Assembly (NCBI GenBank): GCA_001643675.2
Contig: LSRY02000011.1
Location: 1,054,001-1,118,000, forward strand
Length of the DNA stretch: 64,000 bases
From: Monocercomonoides exilis
Lineage: Eukaryota; Preaxostyla; Oxymonadida; Polymastigidae
Reading direction: 5' to 3'
Both the position numbers and the translations under genes were made by a program. Under the pieces are notes generated by a model. That model did no database searches, was not told the origin of the DNA, and saw only the letters and a program-made list of their open reading frames with translations. Below, piece by piece: positions 33,806 through 44,788 of this stretch (position 1 is the first letter of the stretch; each line of letters begins with the position of its first letter).

Positions 33806-36800
33806 TCATTGATTTCTCTCATTCTCAACTTCTGTGGTTCTTCTCTTCACTTGGCTTTTGCCTGCTCCGTCCCCAACTCTGCCTCCAACATTGTTGTCTC
33901 CCTCGCATCCATCATCACTGTCACATATGGCATCTGACTGAGTGATCAGCATGGCTGCCCCAGGCATCCTCTCGAACATCATCCGACGAACATCAACAAG
34001 CCTCGGCCTGTCTTCTCCAGCACTCATCAAGCAGCTCCTCGCAATGTTTTCAAACTTCACGCTTTCCATCTTCTTCACATCCGGCCTTTCTCCATGGACA
34101 ATCTTCTGCCCAGCCGTCTCCGCGTCATACTCTCCAAATGGAATTTGCAGAGTCAGGCACTCCCACAGCATCATCCCAATCGAAAACACAACTGACTCCT
34201 TTGTTGCCCCCAACTTCTTGTTCATCATCAGTTCTGGTGCCTTCCATCTCAAACACTCTTTTTTGAATTCGTCCTCTTCCTCAAATGCTGATGAGGGAAG
34301 AGAGTCATCCTCATCATCACTGGCAGATGTCACAACAGTTGATGAAGAGATGGATGATGATTCTGAATCATCATCCAGCAAAATGTCAGAATGCATCACA
34401 ATGCAGATCACCATATGCTCGGAGAACAGAACAATGTGAGGACTCAAATTTTCAAGTGATTGAAGTGGAATTTCCATTTCATCAAATGAGTGGAGTGCAC
34501 CGTTCGCCACCCAGAACAAAATCTGAGCTGCTGTCACCTCCCTCTCCTGCAAACTTCCTATTGCCATCTCCTTTGTCTTGTTCTTTCCATGAAGCAGCAT
34601 GAACAGTGAATCCCTCAGATCAACAATCAGTTTCTCATGAGGAGACGAGCAGGCCATTGCATCCACCAGATTCGACATGGACGAGGTGGTTGGGCACAAC
34701 TCCTCCCCACGAACAAAAGTCGAATCTGAGTCAGTTGTTGAAGTGGATGAGACCGATGGAGATGGTGTTCTCTTCCTAATCTCTTCTTCTTCATCTTTCT
34801 CCAGCACCCATTCTGGTATCTTATCTGAATCTCTTCCCAAAATGTATTCTGTTGATCCACTCTCAGACAGAAGATGCTCGGATGACTCTGAATGTCCCAA
34901 GCTTTTCTCATACACCCTCTTCTTTATCCTCTCTTCATTCTTCTTCTCTGCATCCCTCTCTGCTCTCCTCCACTGATCTTCAGGTGACATCTCCATTGTC
35001 ACCATCTCGATTAGCTTTGGATCTTTTCTCACTGAATCATTCACTATCTCTCTCAAATCTTGAGCTTCAGTCTTTGCCCTTCTCCATCGAACTGCCAGAA
35101 CAACAGACACAATAAGAACGATTATCAATATGATGCCCATGATTATAACAATCAACAACAAATAAGATTTACCTTCTTTTCCCCCTTCAACAATTCTCTC
35201 ATCTCCTTTTCCAACACTTTCACTCCTGTTCTTCACAATAAATGACTCAGTTGATGAAGGAGAATCAACTTTTCCAAACAGAATGCACACGCTCACTTCT
35301 GTCTCGTCTCTCACTTTCTCCAATTCTGAAGATGAAATAATTGAATGGATCTCATTCTCTGAAGCAAAACAATCTTCATCAATTCCCATTCTCACTATTT
35401 CCTCTTCATCTCCATTTTTCATGCTTATCTTCAACGACAAATCACATGGCAGAAGCAGCTTCCCATGAATGATCAATTCCAATTCGCATGATGGCTGGCT
35501 TGCATTCTTCACATCTTCCAGAATTGGAATAAAAAAGGGAGATGCTCTTTCAGCTGCTATCCCTCCCAATCTGCATCCCTCATCCAATATCCAAAGTGAA
35601 GAATTATCTTTCAATCCATCTCCCCCTTTCACACTCACAACATTCAATTCGCTATTCTCTGTGCAGATGATATTCCTTCGAACTGATGGATATTCCTCAA
35701 TATCGGGGTTGTTGTTCTCGAATTCTCCCTTCTCAATAACAACACTTCCACCTGATAAAGAGAGCCCTCCTTTCTTCGAGTTGCTGATTGTGGTGTCATT
35801 CATAGTCAAATTGCTTGAAATGGCATCCACTACTGATCCCTTCCACTTGCAAACCTCTTCTGTTCTTCCATTTGTTTTCTTTTCTTCTCTTGCTTCTTCC
35901 TCCAAATCCCCAGAGAACCTGCACAGATCAAACCTCACATTGGCACAATTGCTCACCGACACAATCGATCCTTTCTCCTTTTCGCTTAAACACTTTCCAA
36001 ATGAACAATTCGATAACACTTCATCCTTCGCCAAATTCTGCATTTTCACCACACATCCACTTCTTGAGAGAGTGATGTTCTGAACATCCAACTCCTTCAT
36101 CTCCACTTCCGCTCTGTCTCCAACTTCAATCACATTTCCCTCTGATTCGAAATCATCTATTTTTGTTTCTGATATGGTTGCTTTCGATTCTCCAATGAAT
36201 TCAATCAAAGGCACAGACAATTTCATTCTCGTGAACACACACTTGTCCATCTCCAGCTCTCCTCCTTCAACTCCCATTATTGTGCTGTGAATGGTCAATT
36301 CTGTTGCAGATGTTAAGCATTCGCACTCACTCATCTCTGTTGTCCCGTTCTTCACTTTCATTATGCAGCTGTGACTCGATGAAAACTGTTCTCCAAACTC
36401 AAACACACACCTCTCCACAACACACTCATTCACAAATGTGACCATGTTCCCTTCATTTCCCATCTCTTGAACAGTTGCATTGAAATGGACTGTTGCCTTC
36501 ACCTTCTTCATTGGCTTCACACTCACGTCTCCCATCACACATTCTCCTCCAATGTCCCCTTCTCCATCAATAAAAATCACATTCATGATCCCCTTTTGAA
36601 TGTGAGACACTCCGTGGCTGATGCTTTTGCATGGATTCGTCTGCTCTCCGCACTGTCTGATATCCCTCCCATTCACACACACAAACACCTGCTGCCCATA
36701 ATAGAATGTGACCAGCGGGATCAGATCAATATCTCTTTTCTCTTCGTCGCTTCCACAAATCGAGTTGTTCGACTTCAGAGCATCCTGGCTGAAGTCCAGC

Positions 36801-39800
36801 GAGAACAGCTTCTCATTGATCTGCTTTTCAATCCACTTGCACCGGATGAACACATCCTTCCCCACAAACGCATCATTCATTGTGAATCTGGTGCTCTCGA
36901 TCATTATCCCCAAAGGCGGTGCATCCTCTGTGCCTGGTTGTGTTTCACCCAGGCCAGATGCATCGATCATCAGCCCTCCTCCTCTCCCCTTCACAATGGA
37001 ACAAATGCACATCCCAAACGAGCAGCCACTCACTTTCAGCTCACTTCCTCCACTCCTCAAACCCACTTTCATCCCTCCTCCCTCTTCGCTCTTCTCGCTC
37101 AGACACTTTGTTATCACACACTTTTCCACACAGCACCTCATTCCACCATCAAATGAGCCACCATTCACAATTGCAGCTCTGCTATCATTGCATGTGATGC
37201 TTGCGAATGATGAGCTGTTGATGCTCAGCAATATCACTCCATCTCCATTCTCTTTGCCTCTCAGCATCGTTGCTCCTTTCAATAAGCTGGCTGATGAGAG
37301 AGCAGATTCGCTGAGCGAAATCAGACTCCTTCCCGAAATGCTTGTGTTGGTGATCGACATATTCATCACATCTGCCACTTTCACATCTGAAGACAATTCC
37401 ACAAAACCTTGTGAAAAATGGAATTCTTTCAGAGCACAATCTTCAATTGCCACACTCCCTCCATCCACTTTCACCAAGCAGAAACACGTTTCTTTTGAAG
37501 GATCCTCACAAACAAATGAGCAGCTTTTCACAGAAAGGGCACCATTCGTTGATGATGATTTGAGGAAAGACAGATGGCGGACAAGCACATTTGGAAGAGA
37601 AAATGAAACATTCACAAATGAGAGGATCACTTCTGAAGCAACCATCGCCTCTCCATTTTCTCCATCTGTTTCCTTCTCTTCTGCAATCCTCAAAACTGTT
37701 CCATTTGTCTCTCCTTCAATCTTCACAACTGATGTGATTGACGATGATGATGAAGAAAATGATATTGAACTTCGAAGCAATCCTGAGCCTGACACAATGA
37801 TCGTTAATTCTATTGTTTCAAGTGTTGTGTATCTCAATGAAACAAGATGATCAATCGATGAACAAGGTGCTTCGGAATACCCACATCCACTGAAATCTTT
37901 TCCACTTTCAAAAGTGACAAACCCATCCCCACTCCAATTATCCCACAAATACATAACCAGTGGAATCACATATCCCTCCTCTCCTGTTGTCTTCCTTTCC
38001 CATCCACACAGTTCATCCAACGATCTCAACTTCTCAGAACTCATCTCCCATTTAAAGCACTCTTTGTTCACAATCTCTCTCAGATCCCAACCTGAAACAA
38101 ATACATTCTTCCCTTTCCACGCATTGCATCTCTCAAATGTCATTCCTTCCAAAATGAATGTTCCCAATTGATTGGGAAGCTCAACAAACATTCCTCCTCC
38201 CAATCCTCTCTCCACCTCATCACTCTCGCCTGATGGCACTTCACATCCTTCAAACTTCACTTCCTTCATCTTCAAGCTCCCTCCACTTCCAACAGACATC
38301 ATCATCCCTCCTCCTCTTCCATTTGAGTCTGCTTCATTCTCTGACTTGCAACCATCAAATGTGGTTGACCCATTGATCACAACCTCTTCATCTTTGCCGA
38401 TCGAAATCTTCATTCCTCCACCACAACCGTCTTTCTCCTCAACACCACACTCACTGAATGTGCAATTCGTGATTATAATAACATCAACAATAGAAGTTTC
38501 AGAATTCTTGCTTTCCTTTTTGTCACAGCTCCTTTCCAAACAGCTTCCTCCTCCATTTCTCCTCGAAATTCCTGTGAGAACACAATTTGAAAATTCAGCT
38601 GAACTTTCTCCAGCACATCTGATTATTGGATCTGACAAGGTATTTATTGATCCTTTGTTCGAGAAGCCTGTCATGTGCAGAACTCCTCCATCAATCTGAA
38701 AAACACAGAATTCGATTTTATTCTGTGAGTTTCCGATGACAGGCTCAATTGAGCAATCACTGACACTCAAAGCATTTGAAGAGGAAAGGATGAATGAAGA
38801 GGCTGGAGAAAGCGCTGATGGAAGCGAAAAGGACATATCTTTCAGCAATGCTTCAGATGAAACTCTGATCACACATTCTGAGTCAAACTGAAGAGCAGGA
38901 GGCACAACAACCTCAACCGCAGTGTCTTCAATTGTGCCTGTCACATTCCAAAACTGGCTCTCCATCACAACCTCTTCACAGAGCACAAATCCATTTTTGA
39001 TTCGGATTGTTCGTGACACAGCCCCATACCACAACTCAACCACTCTCTTGATCGATGAGCACGGATACTGCTCCAATCCACATCTGCTGAAGTCCATGCT
39101 TTTCTCTCCTCCCACAAATCCAACATCCCCTGCTTCCATCAAATATGGAAGAAGTGGCACACACTCCTCCCTGCACCCATCCTCAAATCCCAATAAGTCG
39201 CTGTCTGTCATGCCCTCATGCTCAAAGCCAAATGTGATGCGACTCACAACATCTCTCAGACACTGTGCATTCACAAATATGCTGTTCCCTTTTTCGGCCT
39301 GGCAATCCTCAAAACGAGCACAATGGATGCAAAAAGCACAACTCTCATCAACAACATCCAGATAAAGAGCTCCGCCATATCCTCCAACTCCATTTCCCTT
39401 CCCCACACAGCTGCAACTGCTGAATGTCACACATTCCACATTCTCCTCAGCACCTTCACTTGAGACATTCCCGATCTCAATCTGTGAGCCTTCATCCAGT
39501 TGAATCCACATCCCTCCTCCACACCCATCCTCACACCCGCAGTTCCTCATCATTCCCCCTGAAATATTCACATTCATCCCATTCACCAGATTCCCACTAA
39601 TCACACTCCCATCCCCACTCGCTCGAGAAATCCCATGTGCATCAACATTGTTCATCTGGAAAGACAATGAGTGCTCTCCTCTGATGTCGAATGCGGGAAC
39701 AGATGAAAATGATATTCCATTGATCTCAACAGAATCAAAACTGACAGACCCCTTTTGGACAATCATCAGCGATGCTGTTAAAACACAGCTTTCATCGTTT

Positions 39801-41950
39801 TTCAATGAAGTGATCACACACTCAACCAATTTCAACATCCCTTTTTCTGCCAACACTTCCATCAGATGAGACGATGGATTCTCTCCACAAGCAAACGTGA
39901 TTTTTCTGAAACTTCCCACTCCAGCTCCAATGACCACCAACGATTCTCCATTTGGTGATCTGTTGCGAACAACCACTTGTGCCTTGTCTTTCCCCTCAAA
40001 TGCAATCCTCCTTTTTCCAACATCAATTTTGTTTTCTTCATAATTCCCTATTTCAATGATCACTTCATTTCTGCTTCCTTCACCATCCAGCACACTCATT
40101 CCAAACTCGATTGTTTTGCATCTCCTTCCATATTCATCTCCTCCTCTCACAAACCCACAGGCCATGTGATCCAACCCTTCCTGTGAGTTCACAAACACTG
40201 GGTTGAAGAAAACTTTTGGAATCCAGTCATCGTGTTCTGTTGTTCCAATAACCACTCGATTGCTATTTGCAGCTGTGTTTGAACGACAAAACACAAACGA
40301 ATTTTCAGTGATGTTTGTCCACCCTTCAACAGCATAGGCATCGTGGCCAATATTTGCAGCTGTGTTGTTTGAAAAGAAGCAAAACACAATCTGAATGTCA
40401 CTCACTCCTGTTCCCTTGGTCCATCCAAATCCTGCCCCATTTCTTTCGCTGTATCCACTGCAAATTGAACAATCAGTGAAAATGGCAGAAACATCATTAT
40501 AAAAGCCAACACTTCCCCCTTCGTTGTAATATGTTGTATTCTTTCTGCAACAACAATAAAAGTTGCATTTTTCAACAATCCCCTCATACTCGTTTTTCTC
40601 GATCATTAACCCACCTCCGGTGTGTTTTGTTGAACTGTTGGAGCAATTTGTGTTTTTTATTGAGAGTGTTGAAACATAAAAAAGGTCAATGCATCCACCA
40701 GAAGCTTCAGCTGTGCAAGAATCAAAAACAGAAGATGCGATGACAAAATTTTTTCCAGTTCTTCTGGATGAAATTGCCCCGCCACAATAAATGCTGTGGC
40801 ATGAATGAAATCGACACAAGGTGACATTTAAGAGTCCGGAAGAAGAGAAAGCAATTGCTCCACCAAACGATCGTGATGAATTTTCGTTTGAAAGGTTGTT
40901 GAAATCACAATCCACAAATGTTGCATCACCTGAGTTCACAACTTGACTCTCCATGCTTTTGTTTCCAATCACTGGATCTGCATTTTCTCTCCGAACGCAT
41001 TGCGAATACGACGAATTCAGAGCCAAAAAGTGATTATATTTTGAACGCATCCCTTCAACCAGTCCTCCTCCAAGTGGCGAGTCAACTTTTTCCACAAAAC
41101 ATCCCTCGAAACGATATTCATTTTCTGAATTGCCCATTGAACATCGATTGCTTTGGCCTCTCGCACTTTGTGAGATGTTTGCAAAATGGCAGGTGCAAAC
41201 TGCTATTTCCCTTATGTTTGTGCTTGCTAAAAGAGAAATTGATCTCACTAAAGCAAATGAAGAAAAATCAGAATCAAACATCTTCAAATTCTTATTCTTT
41301 TGTCCAAAACCCTTTCCGTCACAACCAACAAGCGATTCACAAATTTCTGCAAACTGATTGACACAATAAGAAATGTTGCTCAAAATCAGATGACCTTCAT
41401 TCAACCTCAACAAATTGCCATATGACATTCCATGATCATGCACTGAACAACAATGGACAAGAACGGTGGACAAGCTGTTGATGAGAATCATCGATCTTCT
41501 CTTTTCTTTGATGAACATCAAATATTTCATCTCACAACTCGAATTTCCAAAATCGGCCATCGTCATCACAGTGGATCTTGGATTGTGAAAAACACTTTTC
41601 GAATCACGAATGATCTTCAATTGACTCTTCTCATTCTTCAAATGGCAATTCATATCGTTTGGTTCACTTCTTTTCTCTTTTGAACCCTTTTCACTCTCCT
41701 TCAATATCATCTTCGTTTCTGCAGAATCTTCACAAATTGTTTCATCTTCTTTAAGACTATTTCTTGATTTTTGTCTGTTGTGAGCAGTTCCAAACGGAGT
41801 TTCCTTTGAATGTTCGTAAGTCGATTCCTGTTTCCTGATATGAACAAAATGGTCATCTTCAGTCGATGTCAAGTCAGAGTGTTCGCGTTTGTCAGCTGTC
41901 TCAAAGCTGTTCAACAGCGCAATCAACGCAAACACAAGCATCAAATTCAT
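33806..41950 (-). CDS. Giant beta-helix receptor-like membrane protein with pseudokinase tail, copy B
   Basis: An intronless frame of 2,714 residues. I start it at ATG 41950 because that begins a signal peptide (MNLMLVFALIALLNSF); a TTG further upstream is also in frame. Residues ~30-2250 are beta-helix repeats with GGG turns and many N-x-S/T sites. A module ending in a hydrophobic PL/LP-x-Y/F segment and CG-x(4-5)-PC-x-SI recurs near residues 957, 1357 and 1768, about 400 apart. A single membrane helix near 2270 (LLLIVIIMGIILIIVLIVSV) is followed by WRRAK and a charged juxtamembrane region. The last ~250 residues match a kinase C-lobe (RWKAPELM, FSIGMMLWECL, GEDRPRLVDV) but lack the Lys of the N-lobe, HRD (here LEN) and DFG. 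Likely an N-glycosylated surface protein with a non-catalytic cytoplasmic kinase fold. Copy A at 1-4222 is its close paralogue. Confidence 0.9.
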   Translation of the reverse strand: MNLMLVFALIALLNSFETADKREHSDLTSTEDDHFVHIRKQESTYEHSKETPFGTAHNRQKSRNSLKEDETICEDSAETKMILKESEKGSKEKRSEPNDMNCHLKNEKSQLKIIRDSKSVFHNPRSTVMTMADFGNSSCEMKYLMFIKEKRRSMILINSLSTVLVHCCSVHDHGMSYGNLLRLNEGHLILSNISYCVNQFAEICESLVGCDGKGFGQKNKNLKMFDSDFSSFALVRSISLLASTNIREIAVCTCHFANISQSARGQSNRCSMGNSENEYRFEGCFVEKVDSPLGGGLVEGMRSKYNHFLALNSSYSQCVRRENADPVIGNKSMESQVVNSGDATFVDCDFNNLSNENSSRSFGGAIAFSSSGLLNVTLCRFHSCHSIYCGGAISSRRTGKNFVIASSVFDSCTAEASGGCIDLFYVSTLSIKNTNCSNSSTKHTGGGLMIEKNEYEGIVEKCNFYCCCRKNTTYYNEGGSVGFYNDVSAIFTDCSICSGYSERNGAGFGWTKGTGVSDIQIVFCFFSNNTAANIGHDAYAVEGWTNITENSFVFCRSNTAANSNRVVIGTTEHDDWIPKVFFNPVFVNSQEGLDHMACGFVRGGDEYGRRCKTIEFGMSVLDGEGSRNEVIIEIGNYEENKIDVGKRRIAFEGKDKAQVVVRNRSPNGESLVVIGAGVGSFRKITFACGENPSSHLMEVLAEKGMLKLVECVITSLKNDESCVLTASLMIVQKGSVSFDSVEINGISFSSVPAFDIRGEHSLSFQMNNVDAHGISRASGDGSVISGNLVNGMNVNISGGMMRNCGCEDGCGGGMWIQLDEGSQIEIGNVSSEGAEENVECVTFSSCSCVGKGNGVGGYGGALYLDVVDESCAFCIHCARFEDCQAEKGNSIFVNAQCLRDVVSRITFGFEHEGMTDSDLLGFEDGCREECVPLLPYLMEAGDVGFVGGEKSMDFSRCGLEQYPCSSIKRVVELWYGAVSRTIRIKNGFVLCEEVVMESQFWNVTGTIEDTAVEVVVPPALQFDSECVIRVSSEALLKDMSFSLPSALSPASSFILSSSNALSVSDCSIEPVIGNSQNKIEFCVFQIDGGVLHMTGFSNKGSINTLSDPIIRCAGESSAEFSNCVLTGISRRNGGGSCLERSCDKKESKNSETSIVDVIIITNCTFSECGVEEKDGCGGGMKISIGKDEEVVINGSTTFDGCKSENEADSNGRGGGMMMSVGSGGSLKMKEVKFEGCEVPSGESDEVERGLGGGMFVELPNQLGTFILEGMTFERCNAWKGKNVFVSGWDLREIVNKECFKWEMSSEKLRSLDELCGWERKTTGEEGYVIPLVMYLWDNWSGDGFVTFESGKDFSGCGYSEAPCSSIDHLVSLRYTTLETIELTIIVSGSGLLRSSISFSSSSSSITSVVKIEGETNGTVLRIAEEKETDGENGEAMVASEVILSFVNVSFSLPNVLVRHLSFLKSSSTNGALSVKSCSFVCEDPSKETCFCLVKVDGGSVAIEDCALKEFHFSQGFVELSSDVKVADVMNMSITNTSISGRSLISLSESALSSASLLKGATMLRGKENGDGVILLSINSSSFASITCNDSRAAIVNGGSFDGGMRCCVEKCVITKCLSEKSEEGGGMKVGLRSGGSELKVSGCSFGMCICSIVKGRGGGLMIDASGLGETQPGTEDAPPLGIMIESTRFTMNDAFVGKDVFIRCKWIEKQINEKLFSLDFSQDALKSNNSICGSDEEKRDIDLIPLVTFYYGQQVFVCVNGRDIRQCGEQTNPCKSISHGVSHIQKGIMNVIFIDGEGDIGGECVMGDVSVKPMKKVKATVHFNATVQEMGNEGNMVTFVNECVVERCVFEFGEQFSSSHSCIMKVKNGTTEMSECECLTSATELTIHSTIMGVEGGELEMDKCVFTRMKLSVPLIEFIGESKATISETKIDDFESEGNVIEVGDRAEVEMKELDVQNITLSRSGCVVKMQNLAKDEVLSNCSFGKCLSEKEKGSIVSVSNCANVRFDLCRFSGDLEEEAREEKKTNGRTEEVCKWKGSVVDAISSNLTMNDTTISNSKKGGLSLSGGSVVIEKGEFENNNPDIEEYPSVRRNIICTENSELNVVSVKGGDGLKDNSSLWILDEGCRLGGIAAERASPFFIPILEDVKNASQPSCELELIIHGKLLLPCDLSLKISMKNGDEEEIVRMGIDEDCFASENEIHSIISSSELEKVRDETEVSVCILFGKVDSPSSTESFIVKNRSESVGKGDERIVEGGKEGKSYLLLIVIIMGIILIIVLIVSVVLAVRWRRAKTEAQDLREIVNDSVRKDPKLIEMVTMEMSPEDQWRRAERDAEKKNEERIKKRVYEKSLGHSESSEHLLSESGSTEYILGRDSDKIPEWVLEKDEEEEIRKRTPSPSVSSTSTTDSDSTFVRGEELCPTTSSMSNLVDAMACSSPHEKLIVDLRDSLFMLLHGKNKTKEMAIGSLQEREVTAAQILFWVANGALHSFDEMEIPLQSLENLSPHIVLFSEHMVICIVMHSDILLDDDSESSSISSSTVVTSASDDEDDSLPSSAFEEEDEFKKECLRWKAPELMMNKKLGATKESVVFSIGMMLWECLTLQIPFGEYDAETAGQKIVHGERPDVKKMESVKFENIARSCLMSAGEDRPRLVDVRRMMFERMPGAAMLITQSDAICDSDDGCEGDNNVGGRVGDGAGKSQVKRRTTEVENERNQ

Positions 41951-43401
41951 TCTAAGTGTGAGTATGGGTTTCAAATGTTTTTTCAATCAAACGATTTTTG
42001 GCAATGCTTGAACATCCATCATTGCATGACACAAGCCATTATGCAAAAAACATATTTAATCAGATGAACCTTAATTAAGAACTTTTGATCCATTTATATA
42101 ATCACAGTTATTGTTTTCCTGATTTCTGTTCTTTCTTTGCATTTGTTTGGCAATCAACGAGAAGAACTCAAAAATGAATTTGTTGTCCAAAAACTGTTTG
42201 TTGTGCATTTGAAAGCGTTTCATTTCATGGTTTCATTTTGAGTGCGTGCAGAATGTGGAACGATGAAGTGTTTTGTTATTTGGATGTTGTTTGAAACAAA
42301 TTAAATGCTCATTTTGGAATTCACAAGCCACAAGCATGACGATCTCGAAGCATTTCAGAAAGCCAATCTCCACTTGCGTTTTTCACTGGAAATCGTATGA
42401 TTTTATTGGAATTTCTTTTCTTTTTGACTTGAGAGGAATCATCACAAAAGCCAGCCAAAAAGCGTTATACCTTCCAATTTATCTATATGTTTTTCCAATG
42501 ATGATGAAAGCAGGGTTCATCGCTGTTTGCAATGAGGACTTCAAGAGTTACAGAGCATTTTCAAAAGAAAACTCACTTACGTTTTGCAAATACGAATGAA
42601 AAACAAATACGACCAATGCCATTTGATGAAGTTTCTTAGAAGGAATGCACAAAGATTTTCGATTTGAGACATTGAAGAACTCCGTTTCGATTCATCCTCA
42701 TGTCTTCAAACAGAAGCGCAAAGATACTTCGAGCTCATCATCTTTGACAAATATTCTTCGTTGTTTGTCGCTTCTTCTTTTCTCTTCTTCTTCTTTGACA
42801 AAAAGAATAACTCTGCTTTTTTGTATTTTTTTTTCTGTTGAATCATCCAATGCAACATTTCATCCACTTTTTATTCTTTGAAAAGAAAAATCAGTTGAGA
42901 TATCATTCTTGTTATTTTTTTTTCAATACAGTCGCTTTTTATGGAATCAATGATGTTCAAAACTGTGATAATTTTTACTGAGTGAGCAAATAAACAAGAC
43001 AAAAACAAGCTGAAATTTTTATTGTGAAAAGAGATGAGATTTAAGTAATATAAACTCTCATTTTCAGTTTTTGTCCAAACAAAATAACAGTTAAATCTGA
43101 ATTCTCAAATCGCTTTGTGAACTTATTCACAACAACACAACCTCCACTGTTGAAGTATTTTTTTTGAATGCTATTTTCTTATTTCCTTTAAAGAGTTTTC
43201 CATTCTCTCTTTTTCAAAATCAAATATTAATGAATTTTTTTCAATTTTTTCTTTTCAGCATTTTTTCATTTAAAGAAAATCTCAGGTTTTAATTTTTCTT
43301 TTGAATTGACAACTTCGAAAATTACATGCATTTATAAAGAATAAAATTTTCGCCAAAAATTGCCAATAATGTGAATCTTGAATTTACGTTTTTAATAAAT
43401 A
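41951..43401. other. Upstream DNA of copy B, homologous to 4223-5582
   Basis: No gene is seen. It aligns with the upstream DNA of copy A over its full length, so the duplicated segment includes at least 1.3 kb of 5' sequence. Its promoter should lie in the first 200 bp. Confidence 0.6.
42093..42100 (-). promoter_or_regulatory. TATA-like box upstream of beta-helix gene copy B
   Basis: TATATAAA on the minus strand, 143 bp before the ATG at 41950, at the same position as in copy A. The shared neighbourhood ATGGATC also follows it in both copies. Confidence 0.4.
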
Positions 43402-44213
43402 CACCGAAAATAATTCAAATTCGGAATTAATAATTCGAATTCGAAAAAAAATAATTCAAATTCGGAATTAATAATTCAAAATCGAAAATTAATAATTCAA
43501 TTTCGTAATTTATTAATTCGATTTCGTAATTTATTAATTCGATTTCGAAAAAAAATAATTCAATTTCGAAACGTGAATTTTTTTTATTTTGTGGAATGAA
43601 TAACTTGTGTTTTGTGTTTTGAATTCTCATTATTTTTATTTCATCAGTTCACTTTGCTTATCTATATTTGAAAAATGATGCATTTTCTTCAAATAATTTT
43701 CATTCATTTTGATAGAAAATATTTTATTTTGAAGTTTATTTGAAAAGAAAATGAATTCATTTTCTTATTAAAAATTGATGATTTTAATATATTTACCAAA
43801 GAAAAAAATTTTTTTCTATTGGTAAAAAAATTCTTGTTTCTTGTTATTCAATAAACGTGATTGAAATTTAAATATTTTTATTTTGTTATTCAACAGAATG
43901 AATTTTTTTATTATTTTAATCATTTGAGTGATGATTTTCGAAAATGAAAAAAATTTTCAAGAAATCGATTTTTTGATTGTTTCATTTTCAAAAAACAGTT
44001 ATCTTCGAGTAATAATGTTTGATTGATTAAAAAATAACTTGAACTTTTCTGAAATCCATTCTCGAGAAAAATAGAAAATTTCAGTTTTTAATGAATTTCG
44101 AAATTGAATTAATAAATTACGAAATTAAATTATTAATTTTCGATTTTGAATTATTAATTCCGAAATCGAATTATTTTTTTTCGAATTAGAATTATTTTTG
44201 GTGCACATGTTAC
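43402..44213. repeat. 812-bp palindromic (foldback) element
   Basis: The left arm starts CACCGAAAATAATTC and runs ~170 bp through tandem units of the type AATTAATAATTC and TTCGTAATTTATTAATTCGA. The right arm (about 44095-44213) is its reverse complement with few changes and ends GAATTATTTTTGGTG. About 500 bp of AT-rich DNA without coding potential lies between. It has the form of a non-autonomous foldback/MITE element; the duplicated target is not obvious. A remnant of its left end is at 5583-5622. Confidence 0.75.
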
Positions 44214-44788
44214 AAAAAAAAAAAAAATAGTCACGTCCGTCAGTAATTGAAAATTTACGTCGTATTGGTTTTCTAAAAAAAAAATTCATTTTGACTGAAT
44301 TTCAGTATTTTCTTCATATGAATCAATTTTTTTTTAATTTATCATTTTATTTTATTTTTCAAACTTTTCTTTGTTTCATATATATTAAAAAAAATTCTTC
44401 ACTGCCAGATACTGATTCCATTCAGTCACTGACTTCACAAATTGTCCGATGATCAAAAATTCCAAATTTGACTTTTTGCCAGTATCCTTTTTGAAAAATG
44501 TGTTTTTTTTCTTCGCTTATTTGTATTAATATTTAAAAATGTTTGAACAGATAATAAATGTTTTATCTTTAATGGTTCTGACGTGAAATTTTTCTTTTAA
44601 TCCTTCAGGAAACCAAAATTTGTCTCCCAACAGTCACAACGTAACACATGTCACGTTTCCAATTAATATTTCTTTAGTCAATTCAATCAAACCTTTCTTC
44701 ATTTGAAAAAGACATGCATCGTTCAATTAAGCTTTCTTCACTTGTGTTTTTTCAACTTCATTGGTGTTCGTGTAAAAAAAATTTTTAT
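44214..44788. other. AT-rich DNA, nothing recognised
   Basis: There is an oligo-A run near 44216-44227 and otherwise unremarkable AT-rich sequence. Confidence 0.5.

Noticed and set aside
41951-41986. Upstream TTG start for the large beta-helix protein
   Set aside because: The ATG at 41950 directly begins the signal peptide, and copy A keeps that ATG at the same place.
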